In this document: positions 37,660 to 46,686 of the stretch, piece by piece
Layout of the letters: each line of letters opens with the position of its first letter
Position numbering within the stretch: position 1 is the first letter of the stretch
Source of the DNA: Pseudomonas cannabina
Lineage (GTDB): Bacteria; Pseudomonadota; Gammaproteobacteria; Pseudomonadales; Pseudomonadaceae
Reading direction: 5' to 3'
DNA: 64,000 nt
Assembly (NCBI RefSeq): GCF_900100365.1
Contig: NZ_FNKU01000001.1
Span: 2,976,001-3,040,000, forward strand
Notes under the pieces: model-generated
What the model was told of the DNA's origin: nothing
The model's input: the letters and a program-made list of their open reading frames with translations, nothing else
The model's database searches: none
Position numbers and translations under genes: made by a program

Positions 37660-38110
37660 GGTCACACAAGTCTTGATTATCGTGCCTGCGCTCTGCGTAG
37701 GCATGCCGTTCTGGACGCTCTGCGTCCGACCTTGAGTGTGCGTCACACAGCGGTTCTGCGATATCAGTGCTGTTTGCTTACGGCTCAAGTCACCTTTTCG
37801 CCCCTCGGCGACCTACTTTGATGGGGCCAAAGTAGGCAAAACCCCTTGCTCCGTTTCCGGCCCGACTTCGTCGGGTTCCTTCGCCCTGACACTGATCCGG
37901 GGGCAGCTGCAATGGGCCATCCTTGGCCCGGTGCAGCTTGCTCGGCGTCCTGCCTCGCATCCCCCGGATCAGTGTCAGGGCTCAGCCGTCACTTACGTCG
38001 CACTCTGCGTCGTCAGTGCCATTGCGATAAAAAAGCGCTTTCTTTCAACTATCGTGCGACGCTCTGCGTCGGCATGCCGTACTGGACGCTCCGCGTCCGA
38101 TCTTGAGCAG
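37660..38110. repeat. composite intergenic repeat element filling the spacer
   Basis: The spacer between the sugar dehydrogenase and NlpC gene (37644-38133) has no gene. It contains two copies of the ACTATCGTGCGACGCTCTGC-type repeat (37672-37735 and 38043-38105) and between them a conserved middle with GCGTCACACAGCGGTTCTGC, a palindromic TTTGATGGGGCCAAAGTAGG stretch and a perfect 20-bp inverted repeat. A shorter copy lies at 24797-24980. Confidence 0.8.
37884..37980. repeat. perfect 20-bp inverted repeat forming a long hairpin
   Basis: CCCTGACACTGATCCGGGGG (37884-37903) is exactly complementary to CCCCCGGATCAGTGTCAGGG (37961-37980). Inside, GCTGCA-ATGGGCCA and TTGGCCC-GGTGCAGC can pair as a second stem. 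The whole could fold as a cruciform or RNA hairpin. Confidence 0.85.
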
Positions 38111-38133
38111 GACCAAGCTGGTCAGCGGGGGCG

Positions 38134-38679
38134 CTAAGGCCGAATCTGCGCCAGGCTCGCAGGCTGGATCACGCGCTTGGCGTTGAGGTAGGCGCGCTGC
38201 CAGTAAGGCTTGTCGAGGCTGTCGAGCTTGACCGTGCCACCGGTGGCCGGCGCATGCACAAAGCGGCCTTCGCCGACATAGATTCCCGCGTGAGACACCT
38301 GCGAACCACCCGAGGTGGCGAAGAACACCAGATCACCTGACTGCAACTGCTCACGACGAATATTCGGTGCGCCCATCACGATCATTTCGCGGGTAGAACG
38401 GGGCAGGGAAATGCCCGCCGCATCACGATAGACGTAACCTATAAGACCGCTGCAATCAAAACCCGAGTCAGGCGTGTTGCCGCCCCAGCGGTAAGGCGTG
38501 CCGACCAGGCCCAGCGCACGGAAAAGTACGTCTTCGGCAGCCGGCGAGAGAATCTGCGGGGGAGCGGTTACCACCGGACGCTGAACGATCCGGGGCGCAT
38601 GGGGCGGTGGCGGCGCGCTGGCACAAGCACCCAACAGTGCGACAACAGAGATGACCATCAGGCGTAACGCAATCGACAT
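38134..38679 (-). CDS. NlpC/P60-family cell-wall hydrolase, lipoprotein
   Basis: The 181-aa protein has a lipoprotein signal (LMVISVVALLGACASAPPPP, Cys about residue 19), a short proline-rich linker and an NlpC/P60 domain with catalytic Cys in SGFDCSGLIGYVYRD, LPRSTREMIVMGAP, GDLVFFATSG and catalytic His in SHAGIYVGEGRFVHAP. It should cut peptide stems of peptidoglycan. An ATG was chosen over a GTG two codons before. A terminator separates it from the upstream paralogue. Confidence 0.92.
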   Translation of the reverse strand: MSIALRLMVISVVALLGACASAPPPPHAPRIVQRPVVTAPPQILSPAAEDVLFRALGLVGTPYRWGGNTPDSGFDCSGLIGYVYRDAAGISLPRSTREMIVMGAPNIRREQLQSGDLVFFATSGGSQVSHAGIYVGEGRFVHAPATGGTVKLDSLDKPYWQRAYLNAKRVIQPASLAQIRP

Positions 38680-38726
38680 AACCACAACAACCTGATCTGG
38701 ATGCGGCTTACGCTGCCGAGAAGCTC

Positions 38727-38761
38727 AAAAACGCAGAAAGACCCGAAGGTCTTGGTCTGCG
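38727..38761 (-). terminator. rho-independent terminator between two NlpC/P60 genes
   Basis: On the minus strand CGCAGACCAAGACC-TTCG-GGTCTTTCTGCG forms a stem closed by a UUCG-type tetraloop and is followed by TTTTT. It ends the frameshifted upstream paralogue. Confidence 0.88.
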
Positions 38762-38773
38762 CGTTCTATTGGG

Positions 38774-39498
38774 TTATTTACGCTGCTTTAGCGCGGTCTT
38801 GACTGTAGTCGATGTCATCGCCGTTGTCTGCGTGGCAACCGGTGTAGATTTTACAGCGACTGTGCCCGGCACCATCGCCAAAGGCCGTTTGGCCTCGATG
38901 AAGGTCCTGCTCCAGTAGGCGTCATCGAGGCTGTCGATGCGCACCCCGCCACTGCGGCGACTGCTGGAGTGAATGAACTGCTGGTTACCGGCGTAAATTG
39001 CCGCGTGGCTTACCACGCTGCTCTTGCCACGAGTGCTGAAGAACAGCAGATCGCCAGGCTTGAGGTTGTTGCGTGAAACCAGCGGAGCGTCGACGTTGAT
39101 CATTTCGCGCGTGGAGCGCGGCAGGCTCATGCCGGCCTCTTCACGGAACAGGTAACGATGAAACCGCTGCAATCGAAGCCTGACGACGTGGACGTGCCGC
39201 CGAACTTGTAGCGAGTACCGATCAGTGACTTGCCACGTTCGAGGATGCTGTCGGCCAGAACCGGCAGTTTGTAGGATTTGTTATCAGCGAACTGGGCCAG
39301 CTCATCTTCAGTGGCCATCTCGTCCTGCAGAGCTGCGGCATCGGCGCGGCGGGCTGCGGACTGTGCGGTGACCGTGTTCTGATAACGCGGAACCGGCTGG
39401 GCCTGTTCTTGCTGTGCAACCGGCATATTGGCCGAGCAACCGAACAGAAAGGTGACGAGTGCGAGGGGCACGAGGGGTGCGAAGCGAACAACTTGCAT
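38774..39498 (-). pseudogene. NlpC/P60-family lipoprotein gene, frameshifted
   Basis: Two overlapping frames together give one NlpC/P60 lipoprotein of about 240 aa. The first (from 39498) has the signal and lipobox (ALVTFLFGCSAN), a linker and the start of the domain with catalytic Cys (SGFDCSGFI). The second continues YLFREEAGMSLPRSTREMIN, GDLLFFSTRGKS and SHAAIYAGNQQFIHSS to the stop. Comparison with the paralogue shows a single missing base near 39156 (ATCGTTACCTG where ATCGGTTACCTG is expected), just after the Cys. As written, the active site is split. A sequencing error is possible. The start lies 17 bp from a 440-bp octanucleotide array. Confidence 0.85.
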
Positions 39499-39515
39499 GG
39501 GCACAACCGTGGCTG

Positions 39516-39955
39516 ACTGTTAAACTGTTAAACTGTTAAACTGTTAAACTGTTAAACTGTTAAACTGTTAAACTGTTAAACTGTTAAACTGTTAAACTGT
39601 TAAACTGTTAAACTGTTAAACTGTTAAACTGTTAAACTGTTAAACTGTTAAACTGTTAAACTGTTAAACTGTTAAACTGTTAAACTGTTAAACTGTTAAA
39701 CTGTTAAACTGTTAAACTGTTAAACTGTTAAACTGTTAAACTGTTAAACTGTTAAACTGTTAAACTGTTAAACTGTTAAACTGTTAAACTGTTAAACTGT
39801 TAAACTGTTAAACTGTTAAACTGTTAAACTGTTAAACTGTTAAACTGTTAAACTGTTAAACTGTTAAACTGTTAAACTGTTAAACTGTTAAACTGTTAAA
39901 CTGTTAAACTGTTAAACTGTTAAACTGTTAAACTGTTAAACTGTTAAACTGTTAA
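39516..39955. repeat. 55 perfect tandem copies of an 8-bp unit (ACTGTTAA / TTAACAGT)
   Basis: The unit ACTGTTAA is repeated without interruption or mismatch for 440 bp, which is 55 copies. It fills nearly the whole space between the sirtuin gene stop (40005) and the frameshifted NlpC/P60 gene start (39498). All six frames across it meet stops, so it is not translated. On the minus strand the unit places TTAACA and TTTAAC hexamers 17 bp apart, resembling weak -35/-10 elements. Perfect identity means recent expansion or ongoing slippage; the copy number in an assembly may be unreliable. Confidence 0.97.
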
Positions 39956-40004
39956 GAAGTCGAGACTATGCCCGCAATGAAAGCGATTTGCAAATTCAAT
40001 CGAA

Positions 40005-40769
40005 CTAGATGTGACTTATGAGATCGGCCATGACATGTGCCGCGCGGCACTGCAGAAAAACGTCCATCTGCGCACTGTGGTCAGTTGGCTGCGGGTTGAT
40101 TTCTGCGGTGAACCCCCCGGAAACGCGGGTGCGAATGACCGGTTCATGGATATAAGGGAAGCTGGCGGTGGTGCCGATACTCAGCACTGCGTCATAGCCT
40201 ATAGCCAGCTGTTCATACAGTGTTTCCAGGGCCCTTTCAGGAAGCATTTCCTGAAAAAGAACGACGGGCGATCGCAAAACGCCACTACATACCCGGCATA
40301 ACGGCGGCAATGGACGCTGCAAGTGCTCGCTGAGCTGCGGATCTTGCGCACCACAGGACTGGCAGAACAGCGGCGCAAGTTGCCCGTGGATCTCGATCAG
40401 ACGCTCGGGCGGACTGCCCGCCGCGCGATGATAGCCATCGACATTCTGGGTCAGCACCCAGCACTCGGGTTTGAGGCGTTGCAACTGGGCAATTGCGTAG
40501 TGCGCAACGTTCGGCTCGCCGCCCAGGCAGGCCTTGCCCAGCTCGGCAATGTATTTCCAGCACAGCTCAGGATCGCGGCGCAGCATCGGCCCGGACAGAG
40601 CAACTTCGATAGGCAGCCCGTCATCGGTCTTGCCATTATAGAGCCCGCCCACGCCGCGATAGGTGGGTAACCCGGAGTCTGCGGACAGGCCTGCCCCGGT
40701 AATCACCAGAATCCGCTGTGCATGACGTAACGCTGCGGCGGTTTGCAGAACCAGCGCCTGATCTACCAC
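40005..40769 (-). CDS. Sir2-family NAD-dependent protein deacylase
   Basis: Sirtuins remove acyl groups from protein lysines with NAD. The 254-aa protein has the NAD motif VITGAGLSADSGLPTYRG, TQNVDGYH, the catalytic histidine in LIEIHGQLAPL, a zinc site (FCQSC then LCRVC) and VLSIGTTASFPYI. The start is GTG, inside the end of hda (7-bp overlap), which suggests co-transcription with hda. Acyl preference cannot be judged. It is unrelated to the cobalamin gene also called cobB. Confidence 0.94.
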   Translation of the reverse strand: MVDQALVLQTAAALRHAQRILVITGAGLSADSGLPTYRGVGGLYNGKTDDGLPIEVALSGPMLRRDPELCWKYIAELGKACLGGEPNVAHYAIAQLQRLKPECWVLTQNVDGYHRAAGSPPERLIEIHGQLAPLFCQSCGAQDPQLSEHLQRPLPPLCRVCSGVLRSPVVLFQEMLPERALETLYEQLAIGYDAVLSIGTTASFPYIHEPVIRTRVSGGFTAEINPQPTDHSAQMDVFLQCRAAHVMADLISHI

Positions 40770-41467
40770 CCAAGCGTCTCTTTAAGGAAGGGAATGGTCA
40801 GCTTGCGTTTTTCCTGGAGCGAGGCTTGATCGAGGCGCTCTAGCAGTTCGAACAACGCGCTCATGCTGCGCGTACCGCGCGTCAGGATGAAATGGCCTAC
40901 ATCATCGGTCAGGTGCAGGCCACGCCGTGAAGCACGCAATTGCAGCGCACGCAGCTTGTCCTCGTCGGACAGCCCGCGCATCTGGAACACCAGCGCCATG
41001 GTCAGTCGGGATTTGAGGTCAGGCAGTTTGACCGGCAGTTCGCGGGGCGACTTGGACGCTGCGATCAGCAGGCGACGGCCGCTGTCACGCAGGCGGTTGA
41101 AAAGGTGAAACAGGGCCTCTTCCCAGTCCGGCTTGCCGACCACGGCCTGAAGGTCGTCGAGACAGACCAGCTCGTACTGCTCCAGGTGGTCGAACAGCTC
41201 GATACCTTCATCGATGACTTCGGCCAGCGGCAGGTAAACCGCCGGTTCGCCCATCTGCTCGAAACGCAGGCAAGCAGCCTGCAGCAGGTGCGTGCGCCCT
41301 ACTCCGTCCTTGCCCCACAGGTAAATGAGGCTTTCCGTCCATCCGGCGTCGGCTTCGCACAGCCGCTCGACATAGCCGAGTGCAGCGGCGTTGGCGCCTG
41401 GATAGTAATTGACGAAAGTGGCGTCATCACGCAGACGCACACTCAGGGGCAGCTGAATCGGTTTCAT
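40763..41467 (-). CDS. hda: DnaA regulatory inactivator Hda
   Basis: Hda, with the DNA-loaded sliding clamp, stimulates ATP hydrolysis by DnaA and so prevents re-initiation of replication. The 234-aa protein begins MKPIQLPLSVRLRDDATFVN, with the clamp-binding QLPLSV motif, and has an AAA+ core: Walker A-like WGKDGVGRTHLLQA, Walker B LVCLDDLQAVVG and arginine-finger region. Arg replaces the Walker A Lys, which is normal for Hda. The start was set at this MKPIQL; the upstream frame is open but lacks support. Confidence 0.96.
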   Translation of the reverse strand: MKPIQLPLSVRLRDDATFVNYYPGANAAALGYVERLCEADAGWTESLIYLWGKDGVGRTHLLQAACLRFEQMGEPAVYLPLAEVIDEGIELFDHLEQYELVCLDDLQAVVGKPDWEEALFHLFNRLRDSGRRLLIAASKSPRELPVKLPDLKSRLTMALVFQMRGLSDEDKLRALQLRASRRGLHLTDDVGHFILTRGTRSMSALFELLERLDQASLQEKRKLTIPFLKETLGW

Positions 41468-41701
41468 GCTGACTAACGGCTCATGCAAACCGTCAAGGGC
41501 CTCTGTGTAAAGTGCACGAAGTTTATACCCGTGAGGCGGGTCGCACAATGCGACAGACCTCAAGCAAAATCAAAGGTTTGCGTCAGGACAGGTAAAGCGC
41601 GGACGGAGCAAGCCGGTTTGGCGCAGTGCATGCGCCCTTCCGGCGGACCTCCACACGGGGCTGTGCAGAGGCCTTTTGACGTGAAGCAACCGCTTGAATG
41701 G

Positions 41702-42775
41702 TTACAACTCAGGATCTTCCGCACCGGCGTAGATTTCCGAGTCTTTGTAGACGTCGTGCATATGGCGCACCAGCACCATGATCACCGCTGCCACCGGCAG
41801 GGCCAGCAGAATGCCGGTGAAACCGAACAGCTCACCACCGGCCAGGATCGCAAAGATCACCGCCACCGGGTGCAGACCGATGCGGTCGCCCACCAGCAGC
41901 GGCGTCAGCACCATGCCTTCAAGGGCCTGGCCGATCATGAACACCGCGACAATGCCCATCATCGGGTACAGATCACCGCCGAACTGGAACAAGCCGGCCA
42001 CCAGCGCCGAACCAATGCCGATCACAAAGCCCATATAAGGCACGATGGCCGCCAGACCGGCGATCACCCCGATCAACAACCCCAGCTCCAGGCCGACCAG
42101 CATCAGACCGGCTGCGTAGATCACTCCAAGACCGACCATGACCAGCAACTGCCCGCGAATGAACGCGCCCAGCACCTCATGGCATTCGCCTGCGAGTTTG
42201 ACGATCTGCCCTTCACGCTGACGCGGCAGCAGCCCGCGGATCTTGCCGGTCATGATGTCCCAGTCACGCAACAGGTAGAAACACACCACCGGGATCAGAA
42301 CCAGATTGGTCAGCCAGCCGATCAGCGCCAGGCTCGACGCCGTGGCCTGAGACAGGACGACAGAAACGATGTCCCCGGCCTGCCCCATGTGCTCGGAAAT
42401 AGCGGCCTTGATCTTATCGAATTTCCAGAAGCCGTCCGCCAGACCGAACTTGGCCTGCACCCACGGCAGGGCCGAGTGCTGCAACCAGTCGAGAATCTGC
42501 GGTGCCAACTCGTACAGACGGAACAGCTGCTTGGCGAGCATGGGCACCAGCACCAGCAGCAAGGCCATCAATATCAGGGTGAACAGGCCGAACACCGCCA
42601 CCACACTCAGGGTTCTGGACAACCCGGCACGCTCCAAACGATCGACCAGCGGATCGCCCATGTACGCCAGCAGCAACGCCACCAGAAAAGGAGTGAGGAT
42701 CGTGTGCAGCAGCACCACGAAAGCGACCAGCAAGGCCAGCCCGCCAATCCAGAACCAACGCCGCGTATCAGTCAT
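41702..42775 (-). CDS. AI-2E family (PerM-like) permease
   Basis: The 357-aa protein has about eight membrane segments and the family's features: N-terminal pair of helices, a soluble stretch around residues 90-135, PVVCFYLLRDWDIM, and the C-terminal half with GVIAGLAAIVPYMGFVIGIG, LVGDRIGLHPVAVIFAILAGG and GFTGILLALPVAAVI. Such proteins export small molecules or ions; despite the family name a role in AI-2 is unproven here. The start is the second ATG, 6 bases after GAGGG. It is in the usual hda-perM-DUF2066 row. Confidence 0.92.
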   Translation of the reverse strand: MTDTRRWFWIGGLALLVAFVVLLHTILTPFLVALLLAYMGDPLVDRLERAGLSRTLSVVAVFGLFTLILMALLLVLVPMLAKQLFRLYELAPQILDWLQHSALPWVQAKFGLADGFWKFDKIKAAISEHMGQAGDIVSVVLSQATASSLALIGWLTNLVLIPVVCFYLLRDWDIMTGKIRGLLPRQREGQIVKLAGECHEVLGAFIRGQLLVMVGLGVIYAAGLMLVGLELGLLIGVIAGLAAIVPYMGFVIGIGSALVAGLFQFGGDLYPMMGIVAVFMIGQALEGMVLTPLLVGDRIGLHPVAVIFAILAGGELFGFTGILLALPVAAVIMVLVRHMHDVYKDSEIYAGAEDPEL

Positions 42776-42814
42776 CAACATCCCTCAACCCAATGAAAAA
42801 GCATTCTTGCCGGG

Positions 42815-43891
42815 TTACCAGCGGAAATACAGTTGTGGCGCTGCGGCCGGAACAATCATCGGTGCCGGTGCCGGTGCCGGTGCCGGTGCCGAGGCATCGA
42901 CAGGCGCGACGGCTGGCGCAGTTGCAGCCGTTGCTTCAGCGGCAGGCACTTCCTGCAATCTGGCCAGCGCCATCTGCGAGCGTAGCTGATCGGCGCTGCC
43001 ACTGACGTCGAAGACCACCCGATCACCCTGTACAGAGCTCAGACGCACGCCGAACGGTTCGAGTAACTGCAGCAACTGCGCATATCGCTCCAGCGTCATG
43101 CCTTGCACCTGCACCAGCATGCCGGTCGAAGCACCCGGCTTGGCGACGAAGCGCGGCGCCAGGCGCTCGCTGACTGACAGCAGTACTGCATCGGCCAGCG
43201 CTTCGGAGGTTGCCCCGGTCGCGGCGCCCTGCTCACGCTGGTCGCCCAGCCACAGGCGCCATTTACCCTGCCACTGGCCGGCGTCTTCTCTGGCGTGCAC
43301 GGCGAGAATCGCGTCAGCGCCGTAGCGTTCGGACGCCGTCTTGAGCGGCGCAGGATCAGTGCCTTCAAGGGTCTTGGCGTTACCAATGCTTTGTTCGCTC
43401 AGGTCCGCCAGCGGCAGGCGCAAGGGCAGACCACGATGCTGCGCAGCACGTCGCAAGGGTTCGGCGGCTGCCTGACCGTCGCCGACCAGATTGACGCCTT
43501 CGACCGAGTCATTTAGCCACCAGCCGAGAATCGACGGACGATTGCTGCCCCAGATCGACAGCCCGGCGTCGCGCAACGCACGCTCGGTGGTCGCCGGATC
43601 GAAGTCCACCAGCAGGGTTTCCGGCGGACCGGCCTCATAGCCATACTGGCTGATGATTTGCTGCGGGTCTTTGCGCAACGCGGCAATCGCCGAACCCTGC
43701 GCAGCCTTGGCATCGCCGGTCAGGCGCAGCACCAGCGTTTCGACGGCGGCCTGGGTCGCGCGGGTGCGCTCATCGGGCGACTGGCCGCTGACGGGCTCGC
43801 GCACCTGGTAAAGATTGCTCACCGTTTCGGCAAGACCGGGAAGGCTGACCAGGGACAGACAGCCGACGAGAAGGATTCTGGAAAAACGCAT
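42815..43891 (-). CDS. DUF2066 secreted protein
   Basis: The 358-aa protein has a signal peptide (MRFSRILLVGCLSLVSLPGLA) and the DUF2066 body: LYQVREPVSGQSPDERT, VLRLTGDA, YGADAILAVHARE. It should be periplasmic; the family's function is unknown. Near the C-terminus a run of APAPAPAPAP comes from five copies of the hexamer GGTGCC (42861-42890, plus-strand reading), a possible in-frame length-variable tract. It is divergent from purM, a standard arrangement in pseudomonads. Confidence 0.92.
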   Translation of the reverse strand: MRFSRILLVGCLSLVSLPGLAETVSNLYQVREPVSGQSPDERTRATQAAVETLVLRLTGDAKAAQGSAIAALRKDPQQIISQYGYEAGPPETLLVDFDPATTERALRDAGLSIWGSNRPSILGWWLNDSVEGVNLVGDGQAAAEPLRRAAQHRGLPLRLPLADLSEQSIGNAKTLEGTDPAPLKTASERYGADAILAVHAREDAGQWQGKWRLWLGDQREQGAATGATSEALADAVLLSVSERLAPRFVAKPGASTGMLVQVQGMTLERYAQLLQLLEPFGVRLSSVQGDRVVFDVSGSADQLRSQMALARLQEVPAAEATAATAPAVAPVDASAPAPAPAPAPMIVPAAAPQLYFRW

Positions 43892-44230
43892 GGACAGTTC
43901 CCGAACGGAAAAAATAAAAAGAAGCAGCTTCAGGAGGTGCACAGACTGGGACAGCCGTGAGCCGCCAATCATTCAATTTCGGCATAAAGTACACCTTAAC
44001 CGTCTGGAATCGCACTGATCGTGCACCTCAGGTCAGGTTTATTTAGCCCGACGCCGTCCTGTTGTCGGCGCAAGGATGGCCCCTGAGGAGCAAGCCTGAT
44101 AAAATCGCGCGCCTTCGCAGACCGGCAATCGCCAAGGCCCAACCTTAACATCGCCTTACAGCGCGGTGCTGAACGGGTCCTAACGCAGCGGTCGATACCT
44201 CCGAATCCCCCCTAAAGGCCTGGATTTTCT
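43892..44230. other. divergent promoter region of purM and the DUF2066 gene
   Basis: The 339-bp spacer has no gene. A TGATAAAAT resembling an extended -10 element occurs about 130 bp upstream of purM, but I cannot pair it with a good -35. No PUR box was recognised. Confidence 0.4.
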
Positions 44231-45289
44231 ATGAGCAAGCAACCTTCCCTGAGCTATAAAGACGCCGGTGTAGACATCGACGCCGGTGAAGCATTGGTCG
44301 AACGCATCAAGAGCGTCGCCAAGCGCACCAAGCGTCCGGAAGTCATGGGCGGCCTGGGAGGCTTCGGCGCCCTCTGCGAAATCCCGGCTGGCTACAAGCA
44401 ACCGGTGCTGGTCTCAGGCACCGACGGTGTTGGCACCAAGCTGCGTCTGGCCCTGAACCTGAACAAGCACGACAGCATCGGCATCGACCTGGTCGCCATG
44501 TGCGTCAACGATCTGGTGGTGTGTGGCGCAGAGCCGCTGTTCTTCCTCGATTACTACGCCACCGGCAAGCTCAACGTCGACACCGCCACTCAGGTAGTTA
44601 CCGGTATCGGCGCTGGCTGCGAACTGGCGGGCTGCTCGCTGGTGGGCGGCGAAACCGCTGAAATGCCGGGCATGTACGAAGGCGAAGACTACGACCTGGC
44701 AGGCTTCTGCGTCGGTGTTGTAGAGAAAGCCGAAATCATCGACGGTTCGAAAGTGGCTGCCGGTGATGCCCTGCTCGCCCTGCCATCGTCCGGCCCGCAC
44801 TCCAACGGCTACTCGCTGATCCGCAAGATCATCGAAGTCGCGGGTGCCGACATCGAAAACATCCAGCTGGACGGCAAGCCGTTGACCGAGCTGCTGATGG
44901 CGCCGACGCGTATCTACGTCAAGCCGTTGCTCAAGCTAATCAAGGACACCGGCGCGGTCAAGGCCATGGCGCACATCACCGGCGGCGGCCTGCTGGACAA
45001 CATCCCTCGCGTACTGCCGCAAGGCGCTCAGGCGGTGGTGGATGTGGCGAGCTGGCAGCGTCCGGCGGTGTTCGACTGGTTGCAGCAGCAGGGCAACGTC
45101 GACGAAAACGAAATGCACCGCGTGCTCAACTGCGGCGTCGGCATGGTCATTTGTGTCGCTCAGGAGCACGTCGAAACAGCTCTGAACGTTCTGCGTGAAG
45201 CCGGCGAGCAGCCATGGGTGATCGGCCAAATCGCGACCGCCGCCGAAGGTGCCGCACAGGTCGAGCTGAAAAACCTCAAGGCGCATTGA
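44231..45289 (+). CDS. purM: phosphoribosylformylglycinamidine cyclo-ligase
   Basis: PurM (AIR synthetase) closes the imidazole ring in de novo purine synthesis, using ATP. The 352-aa protein has [33 protein letters not shown] (ATP site), [33 protein letters not shown] and [17 protein letters not shown]. Its stop overlaps the purN start (TGATG), so the two are translationally coupled. Confidence 0.99.
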   Translation: MSKQPSLSYKDAGVDIDAGEALVERIKSVAKRTKRPEVMGGLGGFGALCEIPAGYKQPVLVSGTDGVGTKLRLALNLNKHDSIGIDLVAMCVNDLVVCGAEPLFFLDYYATGKLNVDTATQVVTGIGAGCELAGCSLVGGETAEMPGMYEGEDYDLAGFCVGVVEKAEIIDGSKVAAGDALLALPSSGPHSNGYSLIRKIIEVAGADIENIQLDGKPLTELLMAPTRIYVKPLLKLIKDTGAVKAMAHITGGGLLDNIPRVLPQGAQAVVDVASWQRPAVFDWLQQQGNVDENEMHRVLNCGVGMVICVAQEHVETALNVLREAGEQPWVIGQIATAAEGAAQVELKNLKAH

Positions 45290-45939
45290 TGCCAGCTATC
45301 TGCGATGTCGTGGTGCTGCTGTCCGGCACCGGCGGCAACCTGCAAGCGATGATCGACAGTTTCCAGGACGCGGCCAGCTCCGTCCGCATTCGCGCGGTGA
45401 TTTCCAACCGCGAAGATGCCTTCGGTCTGCAACGCGCCCGGGACGCAGGCATCGATGCCTGCGTACTGGATCACACCGCCTACGAGGGCCGCGAGGCATT
45501 CGATGCGGCGCTGATCGAACTGATCGATACGTTCCAGCCGCAACTGGTGGTACTGGCCGGGTTCATGCGCATCCTCAGCGCCGGGTTCGTGCGCCACTAT
45601 CAGGGTCGCCTGCTCAATATCCACCCTTCCCTGCTGCCGCGTTACAAAGGCTTGCACACCCACAAGCGGGTGCTGGAAGCCGGTGACGCCGAACACGGTT
45701 GCAGCGTGCATTTCGTCACCGAGGAACTCGATGGCGGCCCACTGGTCGTACAGGCAGTTATTTCGGTACAGTTGCACGACACGCCCGCAGCGCTCGCGCA
45801 ACGGGTCCATGTCCAGGAGCATCATATTTATCCGCTGGCAATTCGCTGGTTCGCAGAAGGCCGATTGAGGCTTGGCGAACAAGGCGCTTTACTGGATGGC
45901 CAGCTACTCCCGGCCAGTGGCCACTTGATTCGAATCTAG
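45289..45939 (+). CDS. purN: phosphoribosylglycinamide formyltransferase
   Basis: PurN transfers a formyl group from 10-formyltetrahydrofolate to GAR in purine synthesis. The 216-aa protein has VVVLLSGTGGNLQAMID, AVISNREDAFGLQRA, the catalytic region LNIHPSLLPRYKGLHTHKRV and GCSVHFVTEELDGGPLVVQA with the catalytic aspartate. The start at 45289 overlaps purM by one base; longer frames run inside purM. It is followed by a DUF3108 gene after 8 bp. Confidence 0.98.
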   Translation: MPAICDVVVLLSGTGGNLQAMIDSFQDAASSVRIRAVISNREDAFGLQRARDAGIDACVLDHTAYEGREAFDAALIELIDTFQPQLVVLAGFMRILSAGFVRHYQGRLLNIHPSLLPRYKGLHTHKRVLEAGDAEHGCSVHFVTEELDGGPLVVQAVISVQLHDTPAALAQRVHVQEHHIYPLAIRWFAEGRLRLGEQGALLDGQLLPASGHLIRI

Positions 45940-45947
45940 GAGATATT

Positions 45948-46661
45948 ATGCGTCGCGCTCTGCTCTTCGCTTTCGCTCTGCTCGCACTGCCTGCTGTACA
46001 GGCGGCAGACCTTCAACCTTTCTCCGCCAGCTACACCGCCGACTGGAAACAGCTGCCCATGAGCGGCACCGCTGAACGCAGCCTGGAAGCCGGGGCCAAT
46101 GGCACCTGGACGCTGAATTTCAAAGCCTCGATGATGATCGCCAGCCTGACTGAAGTCAGCACGCTGAAAGTCGACAAGGATGCGCTGCTGCCTCAGACCT
46201 ACAGCTTCGAGCGTAGTGGTCTGGGCAAGTCCAAGAAGGTCGATCTGGTGTTCGACTGGAACACCAAGTTCGTCACCGGGACCGACCGTGGCGATGCGAT
46301 CAAGCTGCCGCTCAACCGTGGCATTCTCGACAAGTCCACTTACCAGCTGGCGTTGCAGCATGACGTAGCTGCGGGCAAGAAAAGCATGAGCTACCAGGTC
46401 GTCGACGGTGACGAGGTGGATACTTATGACTTCCGCGTGCTGGGCTCTGAAAAAGTGGAAACCAAGACCGGCCAGGTCGACGCCATCAAGGTCGAGCGCG
46501 TCCGCGACCCGACGCAAAGCAAGCGCACTACCGTGCTGTGGTTCGCCAAAGACTGGGATTACCTGCTGGTCCGCCTGCAACAGGTCGAAACCGACGGCAA
46601 GGAATACAACATCGTGCTGCTCGACGGCACCGTCAACGGCAAGGCCGTCAAAGGCAGCTGA
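45948..46661 (+). CDS. DUF3108 periplasmic protein
   Basis: The 237-aa protein has a signal peptide (MRRALLFAFALLALPAVQAA) followed by a beta-rich DUF3108 domain (PFSASYTADWKQLPMSG, TYSFERSGLGKSKKVDLVFD, WFAKDWDYLLVRLQQVE). Members resemble lipid-binding folds but have no firm function. AGGAG precedes the ATG by 6 bases. It ends the purM-purN transcription unit, and a strong terminator follows at once. Confidence 0.9.
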   Translation: MRRALLFAFALLALPAVQAADLQPFSASYTADWKQLPMSGTAERSLEAGANGTWTLNFKASMMIASLTEVSTLKVDKDALLPQTYSFERSGLGKSKKVDLVFDWNTKFVTGTDRGDAIKLPLNRGILDKSTYQLALQHDVAAGKKSMSYQVVDGDEVDTYDFRVLGSEKVETKTGQVDAIKVERVRDPTQSKRTTVLWFAKDWDYLLVRLQQVETDGKEYNIVLLDGTVNGKAVKGS

Positions 46662-46686
46662 TTGCCCTGACAGCCTCCGTGGTACA

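Noticed and set aside
39516..39955. Possible CRISPR array
   Set aside because: The unit is 8 bp and contiguous, with no spacers and no cas genes nearby; it is a simple microsatellite.
41280..41330. Walker A of Hda has Arg instead of Lys
   Set aside because: This is normal in Hda proteins, including that of E. coli, and is not a defect like the change in the ABC exporter.
41483..42796. Plus-strand 437-codon frame rich in His and Gln
   Set aside because: It is antisense to the AI-2E family permease, with the same compositional artefact.
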